Positions 8,700 to 16,287 are shown, numbered from the stretch's first letter. The stretch: DNA of 20,907 nt from Sulfuriferula multivorans (GCA_010365175.1 JAAFGW010000014.1:1-20907); one strand, 5' to 3'. Notes: a model not told the origin generated them from the sequence alone. Made by a program: numbers and translations.

Positions 8700-9959
8700 A
8701 TGCAGAGCGTGGTTTGCGCGGGACTCCTCTGCCTGCTGTCGAGCATTACGTCGGCCGCAGACTACCGAGCAGGCCCCGATGAATACCGCGAAGCCGTACG
8801 CCGCTTGCAGCCGGGGGACAGATTGCTGCTCGAACCCGGCGATTATCGCCAGGGTTTGTCATTGCATAACCTCTCCGGGCGTGCCGATCAGCCCATCTTC
8901 ATCGAAGCGGCCGATCCTTTGGTGCCCCCCCGTTTCATTGCCCGGTTGGGTGCCAACACGGTCAGTTTGCTCAATGTGCGTTACCTGGTGTTGCGTTATC
9001 TGGAACTGGATGGCCGCAATGTTAGTGTGGATGCAGTCAAGGCTGAAGGCCATAGCCGCTTTGCCGATTTCATTACGCTGGAGCATCTTCACATCCACGA
9101 CCATGCTGCCTCGCAGCAGAATGTAGGCATCTCGACCAAATGCCCGGCTCTGGGCTGGGTGGTCAAGAACAATCGAATCGAGCGGGTAGGTACGGGCATG
9201 TACTTTGGTGATTCGGATGGTTCGGATCCCTTTGTTGGCGGTCTCATTGAAGCTAATCGGGTCGCCCATACGCTGGGTTACAACCTGCAAGTCAAACATC
9301 AGCAAACACGCCCGCCCGGCATCGCAGAACGTCACGATACGGTGATTCGCTATAACGTATTCTCCAAGCAGGACACGTTGCCTGGGCCGCAAGCCCGTCC
9401 CAACGTTCTGCTGGGACATTTTCCCCTGACAGGGCTTGGCAGCGAGGACCGATATCTGGTCTACGGTAATCTCTTTTTGCCGAATCCGACCGAAGCGCTG
9501 TTGCAGGCAGAAGGGCGTGTGGCGCTGTACGACAATGTGTTTATCAACGGCAGCGGCGATGCGATTCATATCCAGCCGCACAATGACATCCCGCGTGACA
9601 TGGCGATTTTTTCCAATACGGTACTGGCTTCGGGTATGGGCATCCAGGTGCGCGGGGGCGAAAGCACCACTTATCGTCAACACGTGGCCGCTAACGTCGT
9701 GGCGGCCAGCATGCCCCTGCATGGAGGCGAGACGACACATAATGTCACCTTGGCCTATCGGCGCGAGTTTGCGCGCTTTCCTATCCCGGATCTCACCGCG
9801 CATTTGCTTGCATTTGACTCTGTAGCGCACGAAGCGCACGACTTGCCATCTGGCTTGATGCGCGAATTTTCGGATTATCCTGGTTGGCAAGCAACGGGGC
9901 GTCCCGGCGCAAAACCACCCCCCGCCTTGTTGCGCACGTTGGACGCCGTGCAACGATGA
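8700..9959 (+). CDS. Secreted right-handed beta-helix protein, polysaccharide-lyase-like
   Basis: 419 residues. A Sec signal peptide (about 1-19, ending TSA-AD) predicts export. The mature start resembles the opening of PL6/chondroitinase-B-type beta-helix enzymes (LQPGDRLLLEPGDYRQGL at about 36-53, the first coil capping the helix). It continues with repeated hydrophobic strand patterns ending in Asn/Asp turns (LVLRYLELDGRNVS, VVKNNRIERVGTGMYFGDSDG, RYLVYGNLF, VALYDNVFINGSGDAIHI, MAIFSNTVLASGMGI), typical of parallel beta-helix rungs. The substrate is unknown and I cannot confirm lyase catalytic residues, so it could be a glycan-binding or epimerase-like protein instead. It abuts aroK and overlaps the next gene by ATGA, so it is probably translated from the same message. 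Confidence 0.8.
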   Translation: MQSVVCAGLLCLLSSITSAADYRAGPDEYREAVRRLQPGDRLLLEPGDYRQGLSLHNLSGRADQPIFIEAADPLVPPRFIARLGANTVSLLNVRYLVLRYLELDGRNVSVDAVKAEGHSRFADFITLEHLHIHDHAASQQNVGISTKCPALGWVVKNNRIERVGTGMYFGDSDGSDPFVGGLIEANRVAHTLGYNLQVKHQQTRPPGIAERHDTVIRYNVFSKQDTLPGPQARPNVLLGHFPLTGLGSEDRYLVYGNLFLPNPTEALLQAEGRVALYDNVFINGSGDAIHIQPHNDIPRDMAIFSNTVLASGMGIQVRGGESTTYRQHVAANVVAASMPLHGGETTHNVTLAYRREFARFPIPDLTAHLLAFDSVAHEAHDLPSGLMREFSDYPGWQATGRPGAKPPPALLRTLDAVQR

Positions 9960-12265
9960 ACCGCGATGCGAGGGCTTCCGGAAATTCCAGCGGCCTGTTG
10001 TGGATGGCTGCGCTGGCTTACACCACGTTTGTCATTTATGGCAGTCTGGTTCCACTGGACTTTCGGCCCATCCCCTGGGACGAGGCGATTGCACGGTTTG
10101 GCGAGATCCCGTTTCTGAAACTGGGTATCGGCTCGCGTGCCGACTGGATGGCCAATCTTCTGTTATTCATTCCATTGTCATTTTTGTGGATGAGCGCGTT
10201 GGTGGCCGGAAAGAGCCGAGCTTTTGCTGTGCTGGCCACACTGACGCTGATTCCAGCGGCCACTGCTTTGAGTTTCGGTATTGAGTTTAGCCAGCTGTTT
10301 TTCCCACAACGTACCGTTTCGCAGAACGACATCATGGCAGAGACGCTGGGTGGCGCCATCGGCGTGCTGGCTTGGTGGGGGGGAGGTCGTCGCTTTGTTG
10401 GCTGGCTGCAGTCCTGGCAGCACCTTCATGCTCGCGCCGCACTCGCAGAACGTTTGGCCTGGGTGTATTTGGCCGGCGTGTGTACTTATAACGTTCTGCC
10501 GCTTGATCTGACCATCAGCCTGGTCGAGATATTCCATAAATGGCAGAGCGGTATGGTCAACTTGATTCCATTTGGCCGTTTACCTGACGATGCCGCCTAT
10601 GCCCTGTATGAAATTGCCAGCGATGCCCTGATCTGGACACCCCTCGCGCTGCTCTGGCGGCTGGATGGAACGCGCAGTGCAGGGCGTGCATGGGGTATGA
10701 CATTGGCTACTGCCGCCCTGCTGGAGTTTTTGCAACTGTTTGTCTACTCGCGCGTGAGCGATGTCACCGACTTGTTTACAGCGGCCGCAGGCGCGGCGTT
10801 AGGCAGTTTTGTCGGCGGGCGTTTGGCTAAGCGCGCAGCAACCATAGATCACGCCCTGCCTTGGGCAGCATGGCTGCCATTTGCCTTGGCATTAGGGTGG
10901 ATGGTTGTGTTGTTATTCGTATTTTGGTTCCCCTTCGATTTTCGATCTGACGGTGCTTTTATCAAAAGTCGTCTCGATTTCATATATCGAGTGCCGTTCG
11001 AGGTGTATTACTTTGGCACTGAATATCGTGCCATTACCGAGGTCCTGCGCAAGACACTATTCTTTGCCCCACTCGGCGGGTTGTTGGCATGGGGAGTGGC
11101 ACGCCAGCCATGGCGTTGGCGTGGCCCGTTGTTCGCGCTGGCCATGCTGACATTGGTGATGATGCCTGCCATCATTGAATTGGGGCAGGTGATGCTGCCA
11201 CTTAAAATTGCCGACACCACCGACTGGTTTTTGGCCTGGCTGGGCGGACTTGTGGGTTATGGGGTGGCACGCCGCATATTGCTTGCGCCGCGTCGCGCCG
11301 TACTTCAAGGAACAACCGGTCATCCGCCTGCGCTTACTGTCGCTCCTCAGGTACCCGGAACGCGCTGGCATTTTCCGTTGGCCATCGCCGGGATGGGGCT
11401 GCTGTTTTGGAGCGCGGCGCATGCACCCTTTGTGCCGTATAACGTGCGCGAATTGCTCCGGCAGGATGCCCTCTGGCTGTCGGCTTTGCTGCTTGCCAGC
11501 GTGTGTTACTGGCTGGCGGTGTGGCCCGTATGGCTGGCTCGGCGACGCGTGTCCGGTGGCAGCCGCCTATGGCAATTGCCGCTGGGTTTGCTGGTTTATG
11601 GCGGGGTGTCATTTCTCATGCTGAAAATGGCCGTCCCGGATGAAAGCCTGCATGATTTGGTGGGTAGCCCGGTGTTAGACTGGGTTGGGCAATGGGAGAT
11701 TGGACTGCGTTGGGTTGCACTGGCTGCAATACCGGGCACGTTGTTGTATCTGGCGGCGCAAGCCGTTCGACGATGGCGTGGGCGAAGGCTCGGAGCCATG
11801 CAATTCTGGAGCGCAGTCCCGAGCTTGGTGTTGGGGTATTGGGTTGTGGTAGTGCAGGCGGGAACTGACAATCTCACCGAGTTGATTGCTGAGCCACAAC
11901 CGCTGGCTTTTGTGGCGCTATGTGCCTGGTTTTTCACCATGTTCTTTGCAGCAGCTTTGATCGCTTCGCCCTCATCCGAGGGCCAGCGCATCCCCCGGTT
12001 CGCTGTAGGCCTCATTTCGTTGCCGTTGGCTGCATTACTTCTGTACGTCGGGCTGGCAGGCGAAATCCACAAATACGACCAGCAGTTTTCGGCGCTGCAG
12101 TTTTTATTGAGCCCGGACCGTCAGCATTACGTCACGCAAACTGTCATCTGGCTACGCTATAGTGCGTTGCATGTTCTTGTCATAACAGTTCTTTCATTCT
12201 TACAATGGCCATACTTTCGTGCCGCACAACGACTTCACTCCCCGGCATCCCATGAATTTCATTGA
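9956..12265 (+). CDS. Large membrane protein with three tandem VanZ-like modules
   Basis: 769 residues from ATG 9956, chosen because it overlaps the previous stop as ATGA; an upstream ATG at 9884 would add 24 residues without membrane character. The N-terminal 440 residues contain three repeats of the VanZ pattern. Each has a Pro-hydrophobic-Asp segment after the first helix (PLDF at 33, PLDL at 182, PFDF at 326), a helix with a Pro-containing motif (LLLFIPLSFL, LIWTPLALL, TLFFAPLGGLL), and an E-x-x-Q helix (Glu110, Glu257, Glu408) followed by an Asp-containing loop and a Gly-rich helix. The C-terminal third adds roughly six or seven more helices without a motif I recognise. VanZ-like proteins are membrane proteins of poorly known function, named after a teicoplanin-resistance accessory gene and often found near envelope or exopolysaccharide genes. 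Confidence 0.82.
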   Translation: MNRDARASGNSSGLLWMAALAYTTFVIYGSLVPLDFRPIPWDEAIARFGEIPFLKLGIGSRADWMANLLLFIPLSFLWMSALVAGKSRAFAVLATLTLIPAATALSFGIEFSQLFFPQRTVSQNDIMAETLGGAIGVLAWWGGGRRFVGWLQSWQHLHARAALAERLAWVYLAGVCTYNVLPLDLTISLVEIFHKWQSGMVNLIPFGRLPDDAAYALYEIASDALIWTPLALLWRLDGTRSAGRAWGMTLATAALLEFLQLFVYSRVSDVTDLFTAAAGAALGSFVGGRLAKRAATIDHALPWAAWLPFALALGWMVVLLFVFWFPFDFRSDGAFIKSRLDFIYRVPFEVYYFGTEYRAITEVLRKTLFFAPLGGLLAWGVARQPWRWRGPLFALAMLTLVMMPAIIELGQVMLPLKIADTTDWFLAWLGGLVGYGVARRILLAPRRAVLQGTTGHPPALTVAPQVPGTRWHFPLAIAGMGLLFWSAAHAPFVPYNVRELLRQDALWLSALLLASVCYWLAVWPVWLARRRVSGGSRLWQLPLGLLVYGGVSFLMLKMAVPDESLHDLVGSPVLDWVGQWEIGLRWVALAAIPGTLLYLAAQAVRRWRGRRLGAMQFWSAVPSLVLGYWVVVVQAGTDNLTELIAEPQPLAFVALCAWFFTMFFAAALIASPSSEGQRIPRFAVGLISLPLAALLLYVGLAGEIHKYDQQFSALQFLLSPDRQHYVTQTVIWLRYSALHVLVITVLSFLQWPYFRAAQRLHSPASHEFH

Positions 12266-13214
12266 TGTGTTCAACGGCGACGCCGACGGTATTTGCGCAT
12301 TGCATCAACTGCGTTTGGTCGACCCGATCGAGGCCGAACTGATAACGGGCCCCAAGCGCGATATCAGCTTGCTGGGGCGGGCAAAAGCCATTGCAGGAGA
12401 CCGCATCACCGTGCTTGATATCGCGCTGTCGAAAAACCACGAAGCACTGAGTAGGCTGCTCGAGATTGGTGCACATGTGCGCTACTTTGACCACCATCAA
12501 CCCGGTGATATTCCCTCGCACCCTAATTTCGAACCGCATATTGATACCGATGCCAACACGTGCACCAGCCTCTTGGTTAACCAGGCCTTGCAAGGCAAAC
12601 AGTTGATATGGGCAGTGACTGCTGCGTTTGGTGACAACCTTGCTGATGCGGCGCGTCAGGCTGCAGCGCCGCTCAACCTGTCCGATGATCAACTGGTGCA
12701 ACTGAAGTCGCTGGGTGAATGCCTCAACTACAACGGTTACGGTGAAACGCTTGATGACCTGTTTTACGATCCGGCTGATTTGTATCAACAGTTGCAACCT
12801 TACGTCGATCCTTTTGCCTTCATCGTCGAATCGCCCGTCTATCCAATACTTAAAACGGGCTACCAAGATGACATGGCACGTGCCCTTGCCGTGAATGCAA
12901 CGGAAATGCGTGTAGCCGGACGCATCTTCATGCTGCCCGCAGAGAAATGGGCGCGGCGGATTTCTGGGGTGTTGGGTAACCAGTTGGCCGTTGATTCCCC
13001 GGTGCAGGCACATGCCGTGCTCACTGCAAAGCCCGAAGGCGGTTATGTGGTGAGCGTACGCGCCCCACTGGAGGCTAAATCCGGTGCGGACGTGCTGTGC
13101 AGCCAGTTCGAGACGGGCGGCGGACGCAAAGGCGCTGCGGGTATCAATCACTTGCCCGAGTCCGAAGTAGATCGATTTATTACCGCCTTTTATGCAGTTT
13201 TTACCCGGAGCTGA
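12252..13214 (+). CDS. DHH-family phosphoesterase
   Basis: 320 residues from ATG 12252, overlapping the VanZ-like gene by 14 bases. A GTG at 12219 would add 11 residues, but the conserved N-terminus MNFIDVFNGDADG favours the ATG. The DHH metal-site motifs are present in order: NGDADG (8-13), VLDIALS (Asp56), YFDHHQPG (DHH at 80-82) and AAFGDNLAD. A DHHA1-type substrate domain ends with GGGRKGAAG starting near 289. The DHH superfamily includes RecJ, NrnA-type oligoribonucleases and PAP phosphatases, cyclic-di-nucleotide phosphodiesterases and pyrophosphatases. Which of these applies cannot be read from the motifs, but the APS-kinase gene 3 bp downstream makes PAP or a related adenylate a reasonable candidate substrate. 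Predicted cytoplasmic. Confidence 0.85.
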   Translation: MNFIDVFNGDADGICALHQLRLVDPIEAELITGPKRDISLLGRAKAIAGDRITVLDIALSKNHEALSRLLEIGAHVRYFDHHQPGDIPSHPNFEPHIDTDANTCTSLLVNQALQGKQLIWAVTAAFGDNLADAARQAAAPLNLSDDQLVQLKSLGECLNYNGYGETLDDLFYDPADLYQQLQPYVDPFAFIVESPVYPILKTGYQDDMARALAVNATEMRVAGRIFMLPAEKWARRISGVLGNQLAVDSPVQAHAVLTAKPEGGYVVSVRAPLEAKSGADVLCSQFETGGGRKGAAGINHLPESEVDRFITAFYAVFTRS

Positions 13215-13217
13215 ACA

Positions 13218-14843
13218 GTGGATCAATTGATCTCGCCCTATGGCGGCAACCTCGTCAATCTGATTGACCCCGCGAAGACTGAAGCACTCAAGCAAGAGGC
13301 TTTCAGCCTGCCCTCGATCGATTTGGATTGGCGTCAGCAATGCGAACTTGAAATGCTGATGACGGGTGCCTACTCACCCCTGACCGGGTTCATGACGCGC
13401 GCCCAATGTGCACAAGTCGAAACCGGTCAAAAACTGGATGACGGCACGTTTTGGCCGCTGCCGATCTCCCTGGTTTTTCAGAAACCTGTCACGGCAAAAA
13501 TGAAACCCGGGGACCGTGTTGCGCTACGCGATGGTGAGGGATACATGCTCGCCATTCTGACCATCGCTGATGTCTGGGATGATGCGGGCGTCTGGCATGT
13601 GGGTGGAAAGGTTGAAGGGGTTGCATTGCCCCCCCATCCTGACTTTGCATCGCTGCGCGCAACCCCGGCTGAGATGCGCGCTTTGTTTGCGCGTAGAGGC
13701 TGGCGGCGAGTGGTGGCCTGGCAGGCACGGCAACCAATGCACCGAGCGCAGTTTGAGTTCTGCCTGAAGAGTGCGATTTCCCACGAAGCCAACCTGTTGT
13801 TGCACCCCAAGGCCGGAGGCGATATTACGGATGCGCCCGGTTACTTCGGTCTGGTGCGCAGTTTTTTGGCCATTCGGGATCGCTTCCCCACGGCTACTAC
13901 CCAGTTATCCCTTTTGCCAGCACCCCCACGCGAGGCAAACCCACGGTCACTGTTGTTGCGTGCCATCGTTGCACGCAATTTTGGTTGTGCCCTGATGATT
14001 GCAGGTGGGCAACATCTTTCAGATGGGCATTATCGGCGAGGTGAAGATCTTGACGAGCCTGATGCTGATAATCAGATGAAACAGGCTGATCATATTGGCG
14101 TAAAGCTGATTGCCTATCCGCGCATGGTGTATGTGGAAGACCGTGCGGAATACATGCCAGAATCCGAAGCGCCGCCCGGTTCCAGGCTTCTGACCCTGAG
14201 TGGGGAAGAGTTCCATCGGCGTTTGCAATCCGGCTTGAAAATTCCAGACTGGTATAGCTTTCCCGAAGTATTGGCCGAACTGAAACGGCAGAATCCTCCG
14301 CGTGATCGTCAGGGCTTCACCGTATTTTTTACCGGTTTGTCTGGTGCAGGAAAATCCACGTTGGCACGCATGCTGGCTGCGCGCTTAATGGAAACCGGTG
14401 GGCGCATGGTTACCCTGCTGGACGGCGACATTGTTCGCCGTAACTTGTCTTCAGAGTTGGGATTTTCCAAAGCGCATCGCGACATCAATGTGCGCAGGAT
14501 TGGCTTTGTGGCCTCCGAAATTACAAAAAATTGCGGTATTGCCATCTGCGCACCGATCGCACCCTATCAGCAGACCCGACGTGACGTGCGCGCCATGATC
14601 GAAGCGGTAGGAGGGTTTATCGAAGTCCATGTCGCCACCCCCATAGAAACCTGCGAAGCACGCGACCGAAAAGGTTTGTATGCCAAGGCTCGGGCAGGGT
14701 TGATTCCTGAGTTTACCGGTGTGTCCGATCCTTACGAAGTGCCAGAAAATGCCGAGCTGGCGATCGATACCACCAGCCTGGGAATCGAAGAAGCCGTGCA
14801 GCAAGTCCTGCTCAAACTTGAACACGAAGGATATTTGCGCTGA
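13218..14843 (+). CDS. cysC: ATP-sulfurylase-like / APS kinase fusion; sulfurylase site appears degenerate
   Basis: 541 residues from GTG 13218, with GGAG 7 bases upstream. Residues 1 to about 355 align with ATP sulfurylase (GAYSPLTGFM, WPLPISL and VALRD match the family) and about 360-541 form an APS kinase. The kinase domain looks intact: P-loop GLSGAGKST (373-381), LLDGD, LGFSKAHRDINVRR, CAPIAPY and RKGLYAKARAG, predicting APS + ATP to PAPS + ADP. The sulfurylase domain has lost key residues. The QxRNPxHxxH motif reads QARQPMHRAQ (169-178; Asn to Gln and second His to Gln), and the GRDHAG loop reads GGQHLS (263-268, losing Arg and Asp). The overall fold seems kept. It probably makes PAPS from APS produced elsewhere; weak residual sulfurylase activity is not excluded. 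Followed by a terminator. Confidence 0.9.
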   Translation: MDQLISPYGGNLVNLIDPAKTEALKQEAFSLPSIDLDWRQQCELEMLMTGAYSPLTGFMTRAQCAQVETGQKLDDGTFWPLPISLVFQKPVTAKMKPGDRVALRDGEGYMLAILTIADVWDDAGVWHVGGKVEGVALPPHPDFASLRATPAEMRALFARRGWRRVVAWQARQPMHRAQFEFCLKSAISHEANLLLHPKAGGDITDAPGYFGLVRSFLAIRDRFPTATTQLSLLPAPPREANPRSLLLRAIVARNFGCALMIAGGQHLSDGHYRRGEDLDEPDADNQMKQADHIGVKLIAYPRMVYVEDRAEYMPESEAPPGSRLLTLSGEEFHRRLQSGLKIPDWYSFPEVLAELKRQNPPRDRQGFTVFFTGLSGAGKSTLARMLAARLMETGGRMVTLLDGDIVRRNLSSELGFSKAHRDINVRRIGFVASEITKNCGIAICAPIAPYQQTRRDVRAMIEAVGGFIEVHVATPIETCEARDRKGLYAKARAGLIPEFTGVSDPYEVPENAELAIDTTSLGIEEAVQQVLLKLEHEGYLR

Positions 14844-14859
14844 CCTGTAATACAAGTGT

Positions 14860-14889
14860 AAAAAAGCCGACGCATGCGCCGGCTTTTTT
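14860..14889. terminator. Bidirectional terminator between cysC and the first PEP-CTERM gene
   Basis: AGCCGACGCA pairs with TGCGCCGGCT with a single A-C mismatch, flanked by A's on the left and T's on the right, so it can end transcription on both strands. It separates two converging genes. Confidence 0.88.
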
Positions 14890-14905
14890 GATGCCAGAGA
14901 ACCGG

Positions 14906-15667
14906 TTAAGCGGTTTTGCGGCGTCGCATCGCACCCAGACCAGCCAGTCCGATTCCAAGCAGGGCTAAGGTGGCAGGCTCGGGGACAGTGCCACCGGTCT
15001 CAACACGCAGCTTCCGCGCGACAGCATCGTTGAAATCGGTGAAGTTGGCGGCCGGCTCGATGAAGCCGTTCGAGGTAATTACGTTAGCCGCATAATAATT
15101 GCTGATCCCGACTCCACCAATTGGGAGGCCATTGATTTTGATGGAATTGCTGGCAGCGCGATCGCGGGCAGCTTGGTCGGAAGTGGTGGTGCTAGTGCCA
15201 TCCCCTGATACGTCAATAATCAGATTGCTGCTACCTTCCAATGGACCACCGGCGCCGACGGCGGCAAGCAAAAGATCAATAGCACGATTGGTGCCGGTAT
15301 AAATCGCGGTGCCGCCGCTACCAGGACGAGCAAAGTTGTCTAGCGTATCAGCGAAGTTATTGATCGATAAAACGCTATCAAGAATTACAAAGCTATCCAG
15401 CGAAGTGGTGAAGAAATTACTCGCGAAAAATACGACGTTTATTGCGCTGCTTGCATTGGTTCCTGACAACAGGTTGGTTTGGATCGGACCATTGCGAAAA
15501 GCATTGGCATAGCCATCCATCTGCAGGTTGTATTCGGCTGTGCTCACACTACCCGAGACGTCAATCACAAGAGATAGCGCCAAATCGATCGGAATGGCTT
15601 GTGCAGAAGTGGTGACGCTCATGAAGCCTGCAACGAAGAGGCCGGCAGTCAGTTTTTTCAAATTCAT
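14906..15667 (-). CDS. PEP-CTERM protein with DUF1194 / von Willebrand A-like domain
   Basis: 253 residues from the ATG at 15667, chosen because GGGAG lies 8 bases upstream; upstream in-frame codons have no such site. A signal peptide (1-24, ending AQA) is followed by a DUF1194 domain: DVSGS at 36-40 resembles a MIDAS metal site, then GGTAIYTGTNRAI, IIDVSGDG, RDRAASNSIKINGLPI and YYAANVI, all in the family order. The C-terminus is a sorting signal: VPEP, a short Leu/Gly-rich transmembrane segment and RRRK. Such proteins are handled by an exosortase (EpsH/XrtA family), usually in bacteria making extracellular polysaccharide; no exosortase gene lies in this window. Likely surface or matrix location. 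A sigma-54 promoter element lies upstream at 15748-15763. Confidence 0.93.
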   Translation of the reverse strand: MNLKKLTAGLFVAGFMSVTTSAQAIPIDLALSLVIDVSGSVSTAEYNLQMDGYANAFRNGPIQTNLLSGTNASSAINVVFFASNFFTTSLDSFVILDSVLSINNFADTLDNFARPGSGGTAIYTGTNRAIDLLLAAVGAGGPLEGSSNLIIDVSGDGTSTTTSDQAARDRAASNSIKINGLPIGGVGISNYYAANVITSNGFIEPAANFTDFNDAVARKLRVETGGTVPEPATLALLGIGLAGLGAMRRRKTA

Positions 15668-15747
15668 GATCATTACTCCCAATTTCGTTAGCATGAAATG
15701 CAATTTTGTTATTACACACGGGTGTCTGTTAGACATGTGTTGATAGA

Positions 15748-15763
15748 AGCATCATTTGTGCCA
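15748..15763 (-). promoter_or_regulatory. Sigma-54 (RpoN) promoter of the DUF1194 PEP-CTERM gene
   Basis: Minus-strand TGGCACAAATGATGCT fits the -24/-12 consensus (TGGCAC, then GC with correct spacing). The predicted start of transcription is near 15737, giving a leader of about 70 bases. The leader begins with the inverted repeat TGTCT-AAC-AGACA (15723-15735). Confidence 0.75.
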
Positions 15764-15793
15764 TCAATTCCGATCCTTGGTAAAGTCTATATA

Positions 15794-15806
15794 AATCAAT
15801 TGCCTG
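15794..15806 (+). promoter_or_regulatory. IHF-like site upstream of the first PEP-CTERM promoter
   Basis: AATCAATTGCCTG matches the IHF consensus WATCAANNNNTTR at all defined positions but one, next to an A/T-rich run. It lies between the sigma-54 element and the putative activator site, where IHF bends DNA in many RpoN promoters. The short degenerate consensus allows chance matches. Confidence 0.4.
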
Positions 15807-15859
15807 GGGAGTGTTTTGTTCGGCAAATCTGTTTTTGACTGGGATGAGTTGGGGGGCTG

Positions 15860-15876
15860 TGTAAGATTTGTCGACA
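15860..15876 (-). promoter_or_regulatory. Putative upstream activator site (copy 1)
   Basis: Minus-strand TGTCGACAAATCTTACA shares TGTCG at its 5' end and TTACA at its 3' end with TGTCGGAACTTTTTACA at 17356-17372. It sits 96 bases upstream of the TGGCAC element, compared with 95 for the other copy. Position and spacing suit an enhancer site for a RpoN-dependent activator; PrsR, the response regulator associated with PEP-CTERM systems, is the obvious candidate. Confidence 0.45.
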
Positions 15877-15917
15877 TAAATATGGGATGGCGAATCAGAT
15901 AACTAAAATGTGTGGCC

Positions 15918-15946
15918 GCCCGCCGAGCAGCGGGGCGAGGGCGGGC
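15918..15946. repeat. GC-rich hairpin
   Basis: GCCCGCC and GGCGGGC form a perfect 7-bp stem around a 15-base loop, with no following T run. Function unknown. Confidence 0.4.
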
Positions 15947-15986
15947 ATATTCTGTGTTTGGACTGGTGTCCGGCGAGCTGTGGCGG

Positions 15987-16124
15987 CTACGCGACGTCGA
16001 ATGTTACGAGTTCATCGTAAGGCGCACGAACAACCTCAACACGTAGAAGCTTTGCTCCCAGATTGTTTGCAATGTTAATGGGTGAACGATTGGCACCCTT
16101 GTGGATGCTGGTTAAAGCCTGAAT
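15987..16124 (-). other. Possible minus-strand gene remnant (C-terminal 45 codons)
   Basis: An open frame without a start codon that ends at TAG 15987 and follows an in-frame TGA at 16125-16127. Its translation has ordinary protein character (IANNLGAKLLRVEVV, then RAPYDELVTFDVA) rather than the Arg/Pro/Cys bias of shadow frames. No family recognised. It could be the tail of a gene broken by the rearrangement that truncated the neighbouring APS-kinase copy, or chance. Confidence 0.2.
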
Positions 16125-16126
16125 TC

Positions 16127-16287
16127 AAAAGCGCGGGGTGGGTCTCATGCCGGAATTCAGCGGTGTGTCGGATCCCTACGAGGTGCCAGAACAGCCGGAA
16201 CTGGCGATCGATACGACGAATTTGGAAATTGAGGAAGCGGTGTGGCAAATCCTGCTTAAACTGGAGCACGAAGGCTACTTGCGCTGA
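16127..16287 (+). pseudogene. 3' remnant of a second sulfurylase/APS-kinase gene
   Basis: From the ATG at 16147 it encodes MPEFSGVSDPYEVPE and continues to LLKLEHEGYLR and TGA, matching the last 45 codons of the APS kinase at 13218-14843 with only seven or eight residue changes. By my count about 79% of bases are identical, and most codon differences are synonymous, so this copy diverged while still functional before being cut down. Similarity appears to run back to about 16127 (AAAGCGCGG against AAGGCTCGG), but with one extra base that breaks the frame. The P-loop and the rest of the kinase are absent, so no activity is expected. The following terminator and PEP-CTERM gene end mirror those at 14860-14990. 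Confidence 0.88.

Larger units (their letters stand above)
15877..16126. other. Gene-free spacer between putative activator site 1 and the APS-kinase remnant
   Basis: No complete gene is recognisable. The stretch contains the hairpin at 15918-15946 and a short minus-strand open frame at 15987-16124. It has no terminal inverted repeats or transposase-like sequence that I can see. Confidence 0.5.

Noticed and set aside
8859..9953. Long minus-strand open frame (364 codons) opposite the beta-helix gene
   Set aside because: It is antisense to a gene with a clear signal peptide and beta-helix pattern. Its translation has no domain character, and no ribosome site supports it.
12180..13340. Long minus-strand open frame (386 codons) opposite the DHH gene
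   Set aside because: The plus-strand gene has all DHH motifs; the antisense frame is a codon-bias shadow.
15918..15946. Hairpin as a rho-independent terminator or IS end
   Set aside because: No T run follows on either strand, the loop is long, and no matching inverted copy or transposase gene is nearby.
15887..16078. Plus-strand open frame of 63 codons in the spacer
   Set aside because: No ribosome site, Arg/Cys/Pro-rich, and it spans a GC-rich hairpin; nothing supports translation.
16090..16108. TGGCAC...TGC on the plus strand as a third sigma-54 promoter
   Set aside because: The distance between the GG and GC elements is 3 bases too long, and no gene follows in that direction.
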